Source of the DNA: Flavobacteriaceae bacterium
GTDB lineage: Bacteria > Bacteroidota > Bacteroidia > Flavobacteriales > Flavobacteriaceae
Direction of reading: 5' to 3'
Length of the DNA stretch: 36,205 bases
NCBI GenBank assembly: GCA_021647885.1
Contig: JAKITV010000023.1
Location: 1 to 36,205, forward strand
Shown here: one piece after another, positions 8,801 to 16,496 of the stretch
How positions within the stretch are numbered: position 1 is the stretch's first letter
Layout of the letters: every line of letters starts with the position of its first letter
Program-made: the position numbers and the translations under genes
The notes under the pieces: model-generated
Told to the model about the DNA's origin: nothing
The model's input: only the letters and a program-made list of their open reading frames with translations
Databases searched by the model: none

Positions 8801-10661
8801 AGAGTGTTACGGCGTTTCATCTTTTGTTATTGAAGTAGGTTCTATTCCAATTTTTAATGCACCAACAAACTATATTATTTGTGATGACATTTCTAATGAT
8901 GGATTTGAAGTTTTCGATTTGAATGAAAAAATAACCGAAATATCTCAAGGAAGTCCAGAAAACTTAAGCATCACTTTTTACACCTCTTTTAATGATGCTG
9001 AAAATGCTCTAAATGAAATAAGTTTAGAATATACCAATATAGATAATCCACAACAAATATATGTTCGTATAGAAAATGGAACCTATTGCCATGCGATTGC
9101 CGAGTTTGGACTTAATGTAATACAAGTTCCTACAGTTAATTTACCTTCTGCACTTGTGACCTGCGATAGTGATTATGATGGCGTTTCAACCTTCGATTTA
9201 ACCGTTTCAGAATTTGAAATCTTGGATATAAGAAATGATGATATTGTTATTTCTTATTTTGAAACTGAAGAAGATTTAGAAGCAAATACAAATCCTATTC
9301 AAAATCCTGAAAATTACAACAACATTAGTAATCCTCAAACAGTTTATGTAAAGATAACTAACGTTATCTCTAACTGTCACGTTGCATTATCTTTAGATTT
9401 AAGTATTAACCTTCCACCAGCAATAAACGATATTCCTTCAATAGAAATATGCGATAACGAAGCTAGTGCTTATGACTTAGCTGAAGCAACAAATATTCTT
9501 ATTGATGACCTTACTGATGTTAATGTTTCATATTATTTAAACATAGTTGATGCCGAAAATGCTCAAAATGCTATTGGAGATACTTACAATTATAATTCAG
9601 ATAGTGTAACCCTATTTATTAGAGCCGAAAACAGCAACACATTTTGTTTTATCGTTTCATCTTTTAATTTAATAGTAAATCTTAACCCAATAGCAAATAC
9701 ACCTCCAAATTTAGAAGATTGTGATGATGATTATGATTTAGAATTAATATTCGATTTGTCTCAACAAACTGCAACTGTTTTAGGAAATCAAAATGTATCA
9801 CAATTTACTGTCACTTATTATGAAAATGAAAACGATGTAATAACAGGCGAAAACGAAATACAAGACTTAATTTATAATGCCTTTAATGGTCAAATTATTT
9901 ATGTTAGAATAGAACATAATATAACAGGATGCTTTGATACAACATTGTTTACAACTATAGTAAACCGAAAACCGTTTGTAGATATTCCAGATCAAGTCGT
10001 TTGTTTAGATAATTTACCACTAACTGTTTTTGCTGTAGAAACTGTTGAAGGAGATAGCTATTTATGGTCCACCAATGCAATTACATCAGAAATAGAAATT
10101 ACAGAAATAGGCGAATATTCTGTAACTGTTACAACGCCTTTAGGGTGCCAGACAACTACAATATTTAACGTTATAGAATCTGAACCTGCAATAATAGAAT
10201 TTACAGAAACTGTAGATTTTTCAGACCCAAATAACATTACAATAACAGTGAGCGGAATTGGAAATTATCAATACGTTCTAGATGATGGAGAACCACAAGA
10301 GTCCAACTTTTTTGAAAATGTTTCAATTGGACCTCATACCATTACAGTAATAGATCTTAATGGTTGTGACTCCACAACAAAAGATTTGGTTATAATTGAC
10401 ACTCCTCATTTTGTTACTCCAAATGGTGATGGATATTTTGATACTTGGCATATTTCTGGAGTCGATCAACTTGTTGGTACAACGATAAATATCTTTGATC
10501 GTTATGGAAAACAGTTAGCATTTTTAACACATACTTCTCAAGGTTGGAATGGTAACTACAATGGACATAAAATGCCAGCAAACGATTATTGGTTTGTAGC
10601 CAATGTGGTTAATGGCGATTTACAGTTTCAAGTAAAAGGACATTTTGCGTTGAGAAGATAG
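5829..10661 (+). CDS. Giant choice-of-anchor L surface protein with 11 repeat modules and T9SS type B sorting domain
   Basis: A protein of 1610 residues. Residues 1-21 are a signal peptide ending at NIIFSQ. The choice-of-anchor L domain (about 25-270) parallels that of the preceding gene: QELIENNLV, FGFFERANSNFPFQNGIVLSTG, FNYILASEEYFG and DSAVFIQGNSF. An Ig-like segment follows, then eleven modules averaging 94 residues, starting near residue 353 (CDDSSGDG) and ending after the one near 1297 (CDDDYD). Each has an acidic Cys-Asp loop resembling Ca-binding DxDxDG loops, an FDL strand, an N-P-x-x-I/V-Y-V-R-I strand and a closing Cys. An LWSTN Ig/PKD-like domain and the type B sorting domain (about 1523-1610; FVTPNGDGYFDTWHI, FDRYGKQL, GWNGNYNG, terminal ALRR) complete it. 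The sorting domain differs clearly from the near-identical pair upstream. It is probably a long stalk-like adhesin or filament; calcium binding and disulfides are inference. Confidence 0.9.
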   Translation: MKKQTYILLIISLTCINIIFSQKILIDNTQSAQELIENNLVEGCVEVSNISSSVNGSINGFSSFGFFERANSNFPFQNGIVLSTGNANSGGNTTNTNILNEGETNWGTDPDLETALGITNTLNATSIEFDFISISNLIQFNYILASEEYFGNFPCEYSDGFAFLIRQAGTNDPYTNIALIPGTNIPVNTNTIHDEIVGFCAAENDQYFDGYSMGDTNYNGRTTVLSATANIVPNVQYHIKLIIADQTDENYDSAVFIQGNSFNATVDLGSDITTCAESYELNGDIQNPLATYAWYQDGILISGETNPTLTVTASGNYTVEISIILNNINCVIEDSVIINLSSEQTATVIADYQLCDDSSGDGIETFNLSIKDSEVLNAVSPGNYSFSYHLTDTDAQNNTNAITNPIQNSSNPQTIYVRIEDTNGGCLAYTNFNLVVNPLPQITAPTPIVVCDDAIADGSTQIDLTQADAEITQGDTNLIVSYHYTQNDADNGNNPIPSPYVNTLPNEQLFVRVQDSTTDCYSTTTISITVLDRPNVNINIPPLNACDSDNDGFAFFDLTTVISDILQGLTGVTVTFHVTNADAQTGNNPVANASNFQNTIADVQTIYVRIVDDITGCATIVPIAIHTNLLITGTAIQNFYVCDDDSGDGIAEFDLLDIASQIINNLADVTVAFYETQFDLDNSINPIDQNVPYVVTSSPKLIYIRIGTATCAYEAEINLFINPPIILQSISPIDYCDTDDDGIMTLDLSTFDAIVRNGLTGVTVNYFINDANANNNVNALPQTYTNTANPQTLYARVTSNTTSCYNTIAFDVNVIPAPTVNSPLDIIICDDDQDAFYIVNLDAMIPNIVANTTDLVISFHTTLNDQQNNTNPILVPNAFNATTQTIYTRVESTITGCFASAEINIIVNTLPEFIPISNFENCESDGDQTADFLFNLKDTEILNNQTGKQVLYFETENDAINRTNIIDKNSNYSNTSSPQTIYVRVENFTDQECYGVSSFVIEVGSIPIFNAPTNYIICDDISNDGFEVFDLNEKITEISQGSPENLSITFYTSFNDAENALNEISLEYTNIDNPQQIYVRIENGTYCHAIAEFGLNVIQVPTVNLPSALVTCDSDYDGVSTFDLTVSEFEILDIRNDDIVISYFETEEDLEANTNPIQNPENYNNISNPQTVYVKITNVISNCHVALSLDLSINLPPAINDIPSIEICDNEASAYDLAEATNILIDDLTDVNVSYYLNIVDAENAQNAIGDTYNYNSDSVTLFIRAENSNTFCFIVSSFNLIVNLNPIANTPPNLEDCDDDYDLELIFDLSQQTATVLGNQNVSQFTVTYYENENDVITGENEIQDLIYNAFNGQIIYVRIEHNITGCFDTTLFTTIVNRKPFVDIPDQVVCLDNLPLTVFAVETVEGDSYLWSTNAITSEIEITEIGEYSVTVTTPLGCQTTTIFNVIESEPAIIEFTETVDFSDPNNITITVSGIGNYQYVLDDGEPQESNFFENVSIGPHTITVIDLNGCDSTTKDLVIIDTPHFVTPNGDGYFDTWHISGVDQLVGTTINIFDRYGKQLAFLTHTSQGWNGNYNGHKMPANDYWFVANVVNGDLQFQVKGHFALRR

Positions 10662-10688
10662 CTTTATTCCTACATGTCACACTTACAA

Positions 10689-10712
10689 TGTCACACTGAG
10701 CTTGTCGAAGTG
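10689..10712. repeat. Dispersed intergenic repeat-like element (TGTCACACTGAGC type)
   Basis: The segment is TGTCACACTGAGC followed by TTGTCGAAGTG, with CACT and AGTG ends that can pair. It looks like the short CACTTCGACAAGCTCAGTG elements I recall from spacers of many flavobacterial genomes; that recollection has not been tested here. Only one copy is present in the window. Confidence 0.45.
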
Positions 10713-10748
10713 TTGACGAAGTAAAAGAAGAAATCTTTCAAAATTTAC

Positions 10749-10775
10749 TGTCATTCCTGTGCAGGCAGAAATCCA
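10749..10775. repeat. Dispersed intergenic repeat-like element (TGTCATTCCTG type)
   Basis: The element reads TGTCATTCCTGTGCAGG then CAGAAATCCA and contains the small palindrome CCTGTGCAGG. It resembles GTCATTCCTGCG..GGAATCC spacer repeats known to me from Bacteroidota, by recollection only. It lies between the preceding element and a third palindrome, all within 170 nt of non-coding DNA upstream of uvrB. Confidence 0.4.
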
Positions 10776-10803
10776 TTTTGTTACTTTGTAGATTCTGAAA
10801 CTA

Positions 10804-10821
10804 TCCCGATAGTTATCGGGA
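10804..10821. repeat. REP-like palindrome in the uvrB leader
   Basis: TCCCGATAGTTATCGGGA is an 18-nt near-palindrome (one off-centre mismatch) ending 26 nt before the uvrB start. The same core occurs in the sucC leader (15002-15019), and 15 nt of it recur near the 3' side of tmRNA (36155-36169). It could fold in the mRNA or act as a terminator for the upstream gene. Confidence 0.7.
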
Positions 10822-10847
10822 CAGAATGACAAAACCATATTTTTTTA

Positions 10848-12857
10848 ATGAAATTCAAAATTAAATCAGAATTTACACCAACAGGAGACCAACCTGAAGC
10901 TATCAAGCAGCTTACAAAAGGCATCCTCTCCAACGAAAAATACCAAACGCTTTTGGGTGTAACAGGTTCTGGCAAAACCTTTACAGTTGCAAATGTTATT
11001 GAAAACGTGCAACAACCAACTTTGGTTTTAGCACATAATAAAACATTGGCAGCGCAACTGTATTCTGAATTCAAACAATTCTTTCCTAATAATGCAGTAG
11101 AATATTTTGTGTCGTATTACGATTATTATCAACCAGAAGCTTATATTCCTGTGTCTGGAGTTTATATAGAAAAAGATTTATCCATAAACGAAGAGATTGA
11201 AAAAATGCGGTTAAGTGCTACCTCATCCCTACTGTCTGGTCGTCGTGATATCATTGTGGTTTCCTCTGTTTCTTGCATATATGGTATAGGAAATCCTGTG
11301 GAGTTTCAAAAAAATGTCATCACATTAAAACGTGACCAAGTTATCTCTCGCACAAAATTATTACATCAACTGGTACAAAGTTTATACTCTCGTACTGAAG
11401 CCGAATTTAAACATGGTAATTTCAGAATAAAAGGAGATACAGTAGATATATTTCCAAGCTATGCTGATGATGCGTTCCGTATTCACTTTTTTGGCGATGA
11501 AATTGAAGACATTGAAGCCTTTAATATTCAAACCAATGAAGTGATTGAAAAATACGATTTACTCACCATTTATCCTGCAAATATGTTTGTAACCTCGCCA
11601 GACGTATTACAAAATGCCATTCATGACATTCAAGAAGATATGGTAAAACAAGTCGATTATTTTAAAGAGATTGGCAAACACCTGGAAGCCAAACGCCTTA
11701 AAGAACGTACTGAATTCGATTTGGAGATGATTCGAGAATTGGGTTACTGTTCTGGTATCGAAAACTATTCGAGATATTTAGATGGTAGAGAGCCAGGGAC
11801 ACGACCTTTCTGCTTATTAGATTATTTTCCAGATGATTATTTAATGGTTGTGGACGAAAGCCATGTTACCATTTCACAAGTTCACGCCATGTATGGAGGC
11901 GATAGAAGCCGAAAAGAAAATTTAGTAGAATATGGGTTTCGTTTACCTGCTGCAATGGATAATCGTCCTTTAAAGTTTGACGAATTTGAAGCTATTCAAA
12001 ATCAAGTAATTTACGTAAGTGCAACTCCTGCAGATTACGAATTGCAAAAAACCGATGGTGTTTATATAGAACAAGTCATTCGTCCAACTGGACTTTTAGA
12101 CCCAGAAATTGAAGTGCGACCAAGCCTCAACCAGATTGATGATTTAATTGAAGAAATTCAGCTACGTGTAGAAAAAGATGAACGCACTTTGGTTACAACA
12201 CTAACTAAACGAATGGCTGAAGAATTGACCAAATATTTAGATAGATTACAGGTTCGTTGTCGCTATATACATAGTGATGTTGATACTTTAGAACGTGTTG
12301 AAATTATGCAAGACCTGCGTAAAGGTTTGTTTGATGTGTTAGTTGGAGTAAATCTCTTACGTGAAGGGTTGGATTTACCAGAAGTATCGTTAGTTGCTAT
12401 TCTTGATGCAGATAAAGAAGGTTTTTTACGTTCGGCACGTTCCTTAACTCAAACTGTTGGTAGAGCAGCTCGTCACTTAAATGGAAAAGCCATAATGTAT
12501 GCCGATAAAATCACCAATAGTATGCAAAAAACAATTGACGAAACAAATTACAGACGTGAAAAGCAAACAGCATATAATACAGCAAATAATATTACACCAA
12601 CTGCAATACAAAAAAGCCTAGATAATGCCTTGACCAAAAACTCAGTAAGTAGTTATTATTACGAATTAGAAGCTTTAAAAGCTGCCGAACCTGAAAGCGA
12701 GTATTTAACAAAACCACAATTAGAAAAGAATATTCGCGAAAGACGAAAGCTTATGGAACAGGCTGCAAAAGAATTAGATTTTATTCTTGCTGCCAAATTA
12801 CGAGATGAAATAAAAGCTTACCAAAACAAATTAAAAATTCTGAATTCTGAATTCTGA
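10848..12857 (+). CDS. uvrB: Excinuclease ABC subunit B
   Basis: UvrB is the damage-verifying helicase-like subunit of UvrABC nucleotide excision repair. UvrA loads it onto DNA, and it then recruits UvrC for incision. The 669-residue length is normal for the family. The Walker A motif GVTGSGKT is at residues 37-44. The Tyr-rich beta-hairpin that clamps DNA follows (YYDYYQPEAYIP). Helicase motif II is DESHV and motif VI is QTVGRAARHLNG. The last 40 residues carry the UVR coiled coil that binds UvrC (LDFILAAKLRDEI). The ATG fits the conserved N-terminus (FTPTGDQPEAI). The gene ends inside a 7-bp tandem repeat that supplies its last codons. It converges on the next gene with one base between the two stop codons. 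No LexA box was looked for with any tool. Confidence 0.98.
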   Translation: MKFKIKSEFTPTGDQPEAIKQLTKGILSNEKYQTLLGVTGSGKTFTVANVIENVQQPTLVLAHNKTLAAQLYSEFKQFFPNNAVEYFVSYYDYYQPEAYIPVSGVYIEKDLSINEEIEKMRLSATSSLLSGRRDIIVVSSVSCIYGIGNPVEFQKNVITLKRDQVISRTKLLHQLVQSLYSRTEAEFKHGNFRIKGDTVDIFPSYADDAFRIHFFGDEIEDIEAFNIQTNEVIEKYDLLTIYPANMFVTSPDVLQNAIHDIQEDMVKQVDYFKEIGKHLEAKRLKERTEFDLEMIRELGYCSGIENYSRYLDGREPGTRPFCLLDYFPDDYLMVVDESHVTISQVHAMYGGDRSRKENLVEYGFRLPAAMDNRPLKFDEFEAIQNQVIYVSATPADYELQKTDGVYIEQVIRPTGLLDPEIEVRPSLNQIDDLIEEIQLRVEKDERTLVTTLTKRMAEELTKYLDRLQVRCRYIHSDVDTLERVEIMQDLRKGLFDVLVGVNLLREGLDLPEVSLVAILDADKEGFLRSARSLTQTVGRAARHLNGKAIMYADKITNSMQKTIDETNYRREKQTAYNTANNITPTAIQKSLDNALTKNSVSSYYYELEALKAAEPESEYLTKPQLEKNIRERRKLMEQAAKELDFILAAKLRDEIKAYQNKLKILNSEF

Positions 12858-12860
12858 ATT
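12840..12860. repeat. Three perfect tandem copies of CTGAATT at the uvrB stop
   Basis: Seven-base units occupy 12840-12846, 12847-12853 and 12854-12860. They span the last codons (LNSEF), the stop codon of uvrB, and the stop codon of the convergent gene. Because 7 is not a multiple of 3, gain or loss of a unit would change the UvrB tail and could shift the stop. Confidence 0.85.
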
Positions 12861-13260
12861 AGTTATACTGTGTTTTAAAAATATCTATCAAGAAATCTGG
12901 CGGAACAATTTTATTTGGAAAGCTTTCCATTAAATCTAATACGCGATTTATTGATTCATGACTTAATCCCATTCTAAGTCCAAAATTATGAAGCCTAATC
13001 AGTTCTTTGTTTGTAATTACATTATCGAGGTTCATTAATAAAATTAATCTGTGAAACTGAACTATACGCTCACTATGAGATTTTAAATTTATATGAGTTA
13101 CAGGATTTTCTAATAAGTAGTCATAATCTTCTCTAGTAATTTCTAATTGTTTAGCAACTCCTATTAAAAATTTATGCTCTATGGCTCTTAAATTATTATC
13201 TATTCTTGCAAATGCTATCATTTCGGATAACAAACTTAATTTTTCTACTCTATTTATCAT
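12859..13260 (-). CDS. TerB-like small helical protein
   Basis: A 133-residue soluble protein with no signal peptide or membrane segment. It is helical throughout, and the arrangement of an N-terminal SLLSEMIAFARIDNNL helix with acidic residues, a middle helix pair and a repeat of a similar pattern (LILLMNLDNVITNKELIRL) resembles the TerB/DjlA-type fold, where acidic helices bind metal. That family call is by pattern only. In related genomes I recall similar short proteins beside uvrB, sometimes annotated loosely as excinuclease subunit B because of the neighbour; nothing in this sequence supports a nuclease or repair role. Its stop is one base from the uvrB stop on the other strand, so the two transcripts overlap. 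Function unknown. Confidence 0.7.
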   Translation of the reverse strand: MINRVEKLSLLSEMIAFARIDNNLRAIEHKFLIGVAKQLEITREDYDYLLENPVTHINLKSHSERIVQFHRLILLMNLDNVITNKELIRLHNFGLRMGLSHESINRVLDLMESFPNKIVPPDFLIDIFKTQYN

Positions 13261-13436
13261 TACTGTTGAGAGGATTAATTATTACACTATAAAATTAAAT
13301 ATTATCTTATTTTTATAATCGTAGATATAATGTAACTTAACGAAAAAAAAAAGTTGTTTCATCGAAGTTTTATTACTTTAATACTCTTTTTTAAATTATA
13401 ATATTGATTTACAGCGTATTATATAAATTTTATATA

Positions 13437-13724
13437 ATGACTACTTTTCATTTACTTTTCAGAAATAATGAAATTTTTTATATGAATTTTTTTTGTTTAC
13501 GCAATCACAATACTTTTATTATTGAAGCACCACAATTAAATACTCAAAAAAAGATTTGGGTGTATTTACCAAAATCTTATAAAACATCAAATAAATTGTA
13601 TCCAGTCATCTATATGTATGATGCTCAAAACTTGTTTGATGCAGAAACGTCTTTTGTAGGAGAATGAAAAATAGATGAATATTTAGATACCACTTCTAAT
13701 AAAGAAGCAATAATAATTCAATAA
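13437..13724 (+). pseudogene. Remnant of an alpha/beta-hydrolase-fold esterase (IroE-like)
   Basis: From the ATG at 13437 the frame reads a stretch like the N-terminus of putative esterases: IIEAPQLNTQKKIWVYLPKSY, then YPVIYMYDAQNLFDAETSFVGE. It hits TGA at 13665-13667 exactly where relatives have Trp (GEW). After that codon the same frame continues with the family-like KIDEYLDTTSNKEAIII and ends at TAA (13722). The rest of the enzyme, including the nucleophile GxSxG and the catalytic His, is absent. A nonsense change plus loss of the C-terminal two thirds is the simplest reading. A longer open frame begins at a TTG at 13404. The 13261-13436 spacer is AT-rich with no other signal I recognise. 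Confidence 0.75.
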
Positions 13725-13725
13725 A

Positions 13726-13753
13726 AAAGAGCAATGTTTGCACATTGCTCTTT
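13726..13753 (-). terminator. Rho-independent terminator of sucC
   Basis: A stem of about 11-12 bp (core AGAGCAATG paired with CATTGCTCT, loop of 6 nt) lies 24 nt past the sucC stop. Read on the minus strand it is followed by a TTTTTT run. It has A/T runs on both sides, so it could also stop transcription coming from the esterase remnant. Confidence 0.85.
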
Positions 13754-13776
13754 AATTATTTTATTTAATTATCTAT

Positions 13777-14970
13777 TTAATTTAAAACCGCTTGTACTTT
13801 ATCTGCAGCCTCTTGAAATTCTACTGCACTTTGTACATCTAACCCAGAACTATCTATTAATTCTTTAGCAATATCTGCATTAGTACCTTGTAATCGTACA
13901 ATAATTGGGATATTAATAGCATCTCCCATATTCTTATAAGCATCAACAATGCCTTGTGCCACACGATCGCAGCGTACAATGCCTCCAAAAATATTTATGA
14001 GTATTGCCTTTACGTTAGGATCTTTTAATATAATTCTAAATGCGGCTTCAACACGAGTTGCATCAGCAGTTCCACCTACATCAAGAAAATTTGCTGGCTC
14101 TCCTCCTGCTTGTTTAATTAAATCCATTGTTGCCATTGCTAGTCCAGCTCCATTAACCATACAACCAACATTTCCATCTAAATCTACATAGTTTAAACCT
14201 AATTCGTTAGCTTCTACTTCTATTGGGTTTTCTTCTCGCAAATCACGTAAGTCAACATAATCTTTATGTCTGTAAAGTGCATTATCATCTATTGTGACTT
14301 TCGCATCTACTGCCATTATTTTATTATCGCTTGTTTTTAAAACAGGATTGATTTCGAATAAAGATGCATCCGATTTAACATAAGCTGTATATAGAGCAGT
14401 AACAAACTTTGTCATCTCTTTAAAAGCTACTCCAGATAAACCTAAATTAAAAGCAATACGACGCGCTTGAAATGGCAATAATCCTGTAGCAGGATCTATT
14501 TCTTCCTTAAAAATTAAGTGAGGTGTTTCTTCGGCAACAGTTTCAATATCCATTCCACCTTCAGTAGAATACATAACCATATTACGTCCTGTACCACGAT
14601 TTAAAAGCACAGACATATAATACTCGTCTGTTTCACTTTCGCCAGGATAATACACATCTTCTGTAACTAAAACTTGATGTACCCTTTTACCTTCAGCCGA
14701 AGTTTGTGGTGTAATAAGATTCATGCCAATAATTTGTCCTGCAATGTCTTCAACTTCTTTAAGGTTTTTAGCAAGTTTAACGCCTCCACCTTTTCCTCTT
14801 CCTCCTGCATGAATTTGAGCTTTAATAACATGCCAACTTGTACCTGTTTCTGCTGTTAGTTGTTTTGCAGCTGTAACAGCTTCTTTAGCATTTTGAGCTA
14901 CGATACCACGTTGTATGCGTACACCAAAACTACTTAATATATCTTTTCCTTGATATTCGTGTAAATTCAT
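13777..14970 (-). CDS. sucC: Succinyl-CoA synthetase (ligase) subunit beta
   Basis: The beta subunit of succinyl-CoA synthetase, the TCA-cycle enzyme that converts succinyl-CoA and NDP to succinate, CoA and NTP with the alpha subunit SucD. The 397-residue length is close to the usual 388-400. Residues 1-8 (MNLHEYQG) are the family signature start. The ATP-grasp domain follows, with the Gly-rich loop [12 protein letters not shown], and the C-terminal CoA-ligase domain holds [19 protein letters not shown] and INIFGGI. The sucD partner is not adjacent, which is common in this phylum. A promoter and a REP-like palindrome lie upstream and a terminator follows, so it appears to be a single-gene transcript. 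Confidence 0.97.
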   Translation of the reverse strand: MNLHEYQGKDILSSFGVRIQRGIVAQNAKEAVTAAKQLTAETGTSWHVIKAQIHAGGRGKGGGVKLAKNLKEVEDIAGQIIGMNLITPQTSAEGKRVHQVLVTEDVYYPGESETDEYYMSVLLNRGTGRNMVMYSTEGGMDIETVAEETPHLIFKEEIDPATGLLPFQARRIAFNLGLSGVAFKEMTKFVTALYTAYVKSDASLFEINPVLKTSDNKIMAVDAKVTIDDNALYRHKDYVDLRDLREENPIEVEANELGLNYVDLDGNVGCMVNGAGLAMATMDLIKQAGGEPANFLDVGGTADATRVEAAFRIILKDPNVKAILINIFGGIVRCDRVAQGIVDAYKNMGDAINIPIIVRLQGTNADIAKELIDSSGLDVQSAVEFQEAADKVQAVLN

Positions 14971-14990
14971 TTTTAATTAAATTTTTTGTT

Positions 14991-15025
14991 ATTCCCTTTA
15001 ATCCCGATAGCTATCGGGAGGGAAT
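14991..15025. repeat. REP-like palindrome in the sucC 5' leader
   Basis: The perfect 18-nt palindrome TCCCGATAGCTATCGGGA (15002-15019) sits inside a longer imperfect inverted repeat with ATTCCC and GGGAAT ends. It lies between the likely sucC promoter and its start codon, so it would be transcribed as a hairpin in the 5' untranslated region. Confidence 0.8.
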
Positions 15026-15044
15026 CTCTTAATTTTTAATGACA

Positions 15045-15075
15045 CAAAAGTAAACATCCTTAAACTTTAAACCAA
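15045..15075 (-). promoter_or_regulatory. Bacteroidota-type promoter of sucC
   Basis: On the minus strand TACTTTTG (15045-15052) matches the -7 consensus TAnnTTTG. TTGG (15072-15075) is an acceptable -33 element at a spacing of 19. The predicted leader is about 65-70 nt and includes the palindrome. Confidence 0.65.
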
Positions 15076-15149
15076 TATTATTTATTACTCATTATTTTCA
15101 ATTATAATCACCCATTTTTTTTGACTATTTTTTTATGAATTCATTAAGG

Positions 15150-15177
15150 TTTGATTAGAAAAAAGGTTATAGTTTTA
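15150..15177 (+). promoter_or_regulatory. Weak candidate promoter of lysA
   Basis: TTTG at 15150-15153 and TAGTTTTA at 15170-15177 resemble the Bacteroidota -33 and -7 elements. The spacing of 16 is short and the -7 box has one mismatch. The call rests only on position, about 60 nt before the lysA ATG. Confidence 0.3.
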
Positions 15178-15238
15178 CAAAAATTTTTTTTAAATAAAAA
15201 TAGAACCTAATTATGCAAAACCATTAATTTTTAAGATT

Positions 15239-16444
15239 ATGAAAAATGAAACTTTACTAAATATCGCTAAAGAGTTTGGAAGCCCAGTTTATGTTTATAA
15301 TGCCAATAAAATTGAAGCACAATATAAACGCTTAACTTCTGCATTTAGTAAGGTAAAGCAATTAAAAATTAATTACGCAGTAAAAGCTTTATCTAATATT
15401 TCAGTTTTAAAATTGATGAAAAAATTAGGAGCTGGTTTAGATACGGTTTCTATTCAAGAAGTAAAATTAGGCTTAGCTGCTGGTTTTGATGTGCAGAATA
15501 TTATTTATACACCTAATGGCGTTTCTATTGAAGAAATTGAAGATGTTGCAAAACTTGGTGTTCAAATTAACATAGACAACTTATCAATATTAGAGCAATT
15601 TGGAACACGACATCCAAATATTCCAGTTTGTATTCGTATAAATCCACATGTTATGGCTGGAGGTAATACAAACATTTCAGTAGGACATATCGATTCTAAA
15701 TTCGGAATTTCAATTCATCAAATTCCGCATATTCTACGCATTGTAGAAAATACAGGAATGCACATTAACGGAATACACATGCATACAGGCAGTGATATTT
15801 TAGATATTGATGTGTTTTTATATGCAAGCGAAATTCTTTTTGAAACTGCAAAGAATTTTAAAAACCTTGAATTTATTGATTTTGGTTCTGGTTTTAAAGT
15901 TCCATATAAAGAAGGTGATATTGAAACTGATATTGAAGAATTTGGCGAAAAATTAACTGCTCGTTTTAAAGCATTTTGCAAAAATTATGGACGAGAATTA
16001 ACATTGGCATTCGAACCAGGAAAATTTTTAGTTAGCGAAGCAGGATACTTTTTAACTAAAGTTAATGTAGTAAAACAAACCACATCCACAGTTTTTGCTC
16101 AAATAGATTCTGGTTTTAATCATCTTATTAGACCTATGCTATATGGTTCGCAACACGAAATTTATAATATATCCAATCCTAAAGGAAAACAACGTTTTTA
16201 TTCGGTTGTAGGTTATATATGCGAAACCGATACGTTTGCAAATAATAGACGTATTACTGAAATAAGCGAAGGAGATATTTTAGCTTTTAAAAATGCCGGA
16301 GCCTATTGTTTTACTATGGCGAGTAATTATAATTCGCGTTATCGTCCTGCTGAAGTATTATGGCATAACGAACAAGCTCATTTAATTAGAGAACGTGAAA
16401 CCTTTGATGACATCTTAAACAATCAAATTGAAATACAACTTTAA
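15239..16444 (+). CDS. lysA: Diaminopimelate decarboxylase
   Basis: A PLP enzyme that decarboxylates meso-diaminopimelate to lysine and CO2, the last step of lysine synthesis. The 401-residue length is typical. The alanine-racemase-like TIM barrel carries the PLP lysine at K49 (INYAVKALSN). The MHTGSDI segment contains the HxGS phosphate-binding motif, and EPGKFLV is the conserved EPGR-like motif with Lys in place of the usual Arg. The beta-barrel domain supplies the substrate-side Cys at C328 (CETDTF) and the late GAYCF...NYNSR motif. It shares its barrel with ornithine and other decarboxylases, but the CETDTF segment favours LysA. It is transcribed alone, divergently from sucC and convergently with the response regulator. 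A weak AT-rich dyad lies in the 52-nt spacer after it. Confidence 0.95.
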   Translation: MKNETLLNIAKEFGSPVYVYNANKIEAQYKRLTSAFSKVKQLKINYAVKALSNISVLKLMKKLGAGLDTVSIQEVKLGLAAGFDVQNIIYTPNGVSIEEIEDVAKLGVQINIDNLSILEQFGTRHPNIPVCIRINPHVMAGGNTNISVGHIDSKFGISIHQIPHILRIVENTGMHINGIHMHTGSDILDIDVFLYASEILFETAKNFKNLEFIDFGSGFKVPYKEGDIETDIEEFGEKLTARFKAFCKNYGRELTLAFEPGKFLVSEAGYFLTKVNVVKQTTSTVFAQIDSGFNHLIRPMLYGSQHEIYNISNPKGKQRFYSVVGYICETDTFANNRRITEISEGDILAFKNAGAYCFTMASNYNSRYRPAEVLWHNEQAHLIRERETFDDILNNQIEIQL

Positions 16445-16496
16445 AAATTTAAATCCTGAAACAATTATATTGATTGTTCTAGCCAAAAGACATTTA

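Noticed and set aside
1314-9960. Regular repetition in the T9SS genes considered as a CRISPR or tandem DNA repeat.
   Set aside because: Periodicity is about 285 nt and is kept at protein level only; nucleotide sequences of the modules differ widely and no constant repeat with unique spacers exists.
13665-13667. The in-frame TGA in the esterase remnant read as recoded Trp or selenocysteine.
   Set aside because: The frame ends 57 nt later and lacks most of the enzyme, and other genes here use TGA as stop (uvrB). A pseudogene is simpler.
13949-14859. Plus-strand open frames inside sucC.
   Set aside because: They are composed of unlikely residue patterns, lack starts with leaders, and lie opposite a clear housekeeping gene.
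16445-16496. AT-rich dyad (ACAAT..ATTGT) between lysA and the response regulator as a terminator.
   Set aside because: The stem is only five base pairs with no T-run; too weak to list as a feature.
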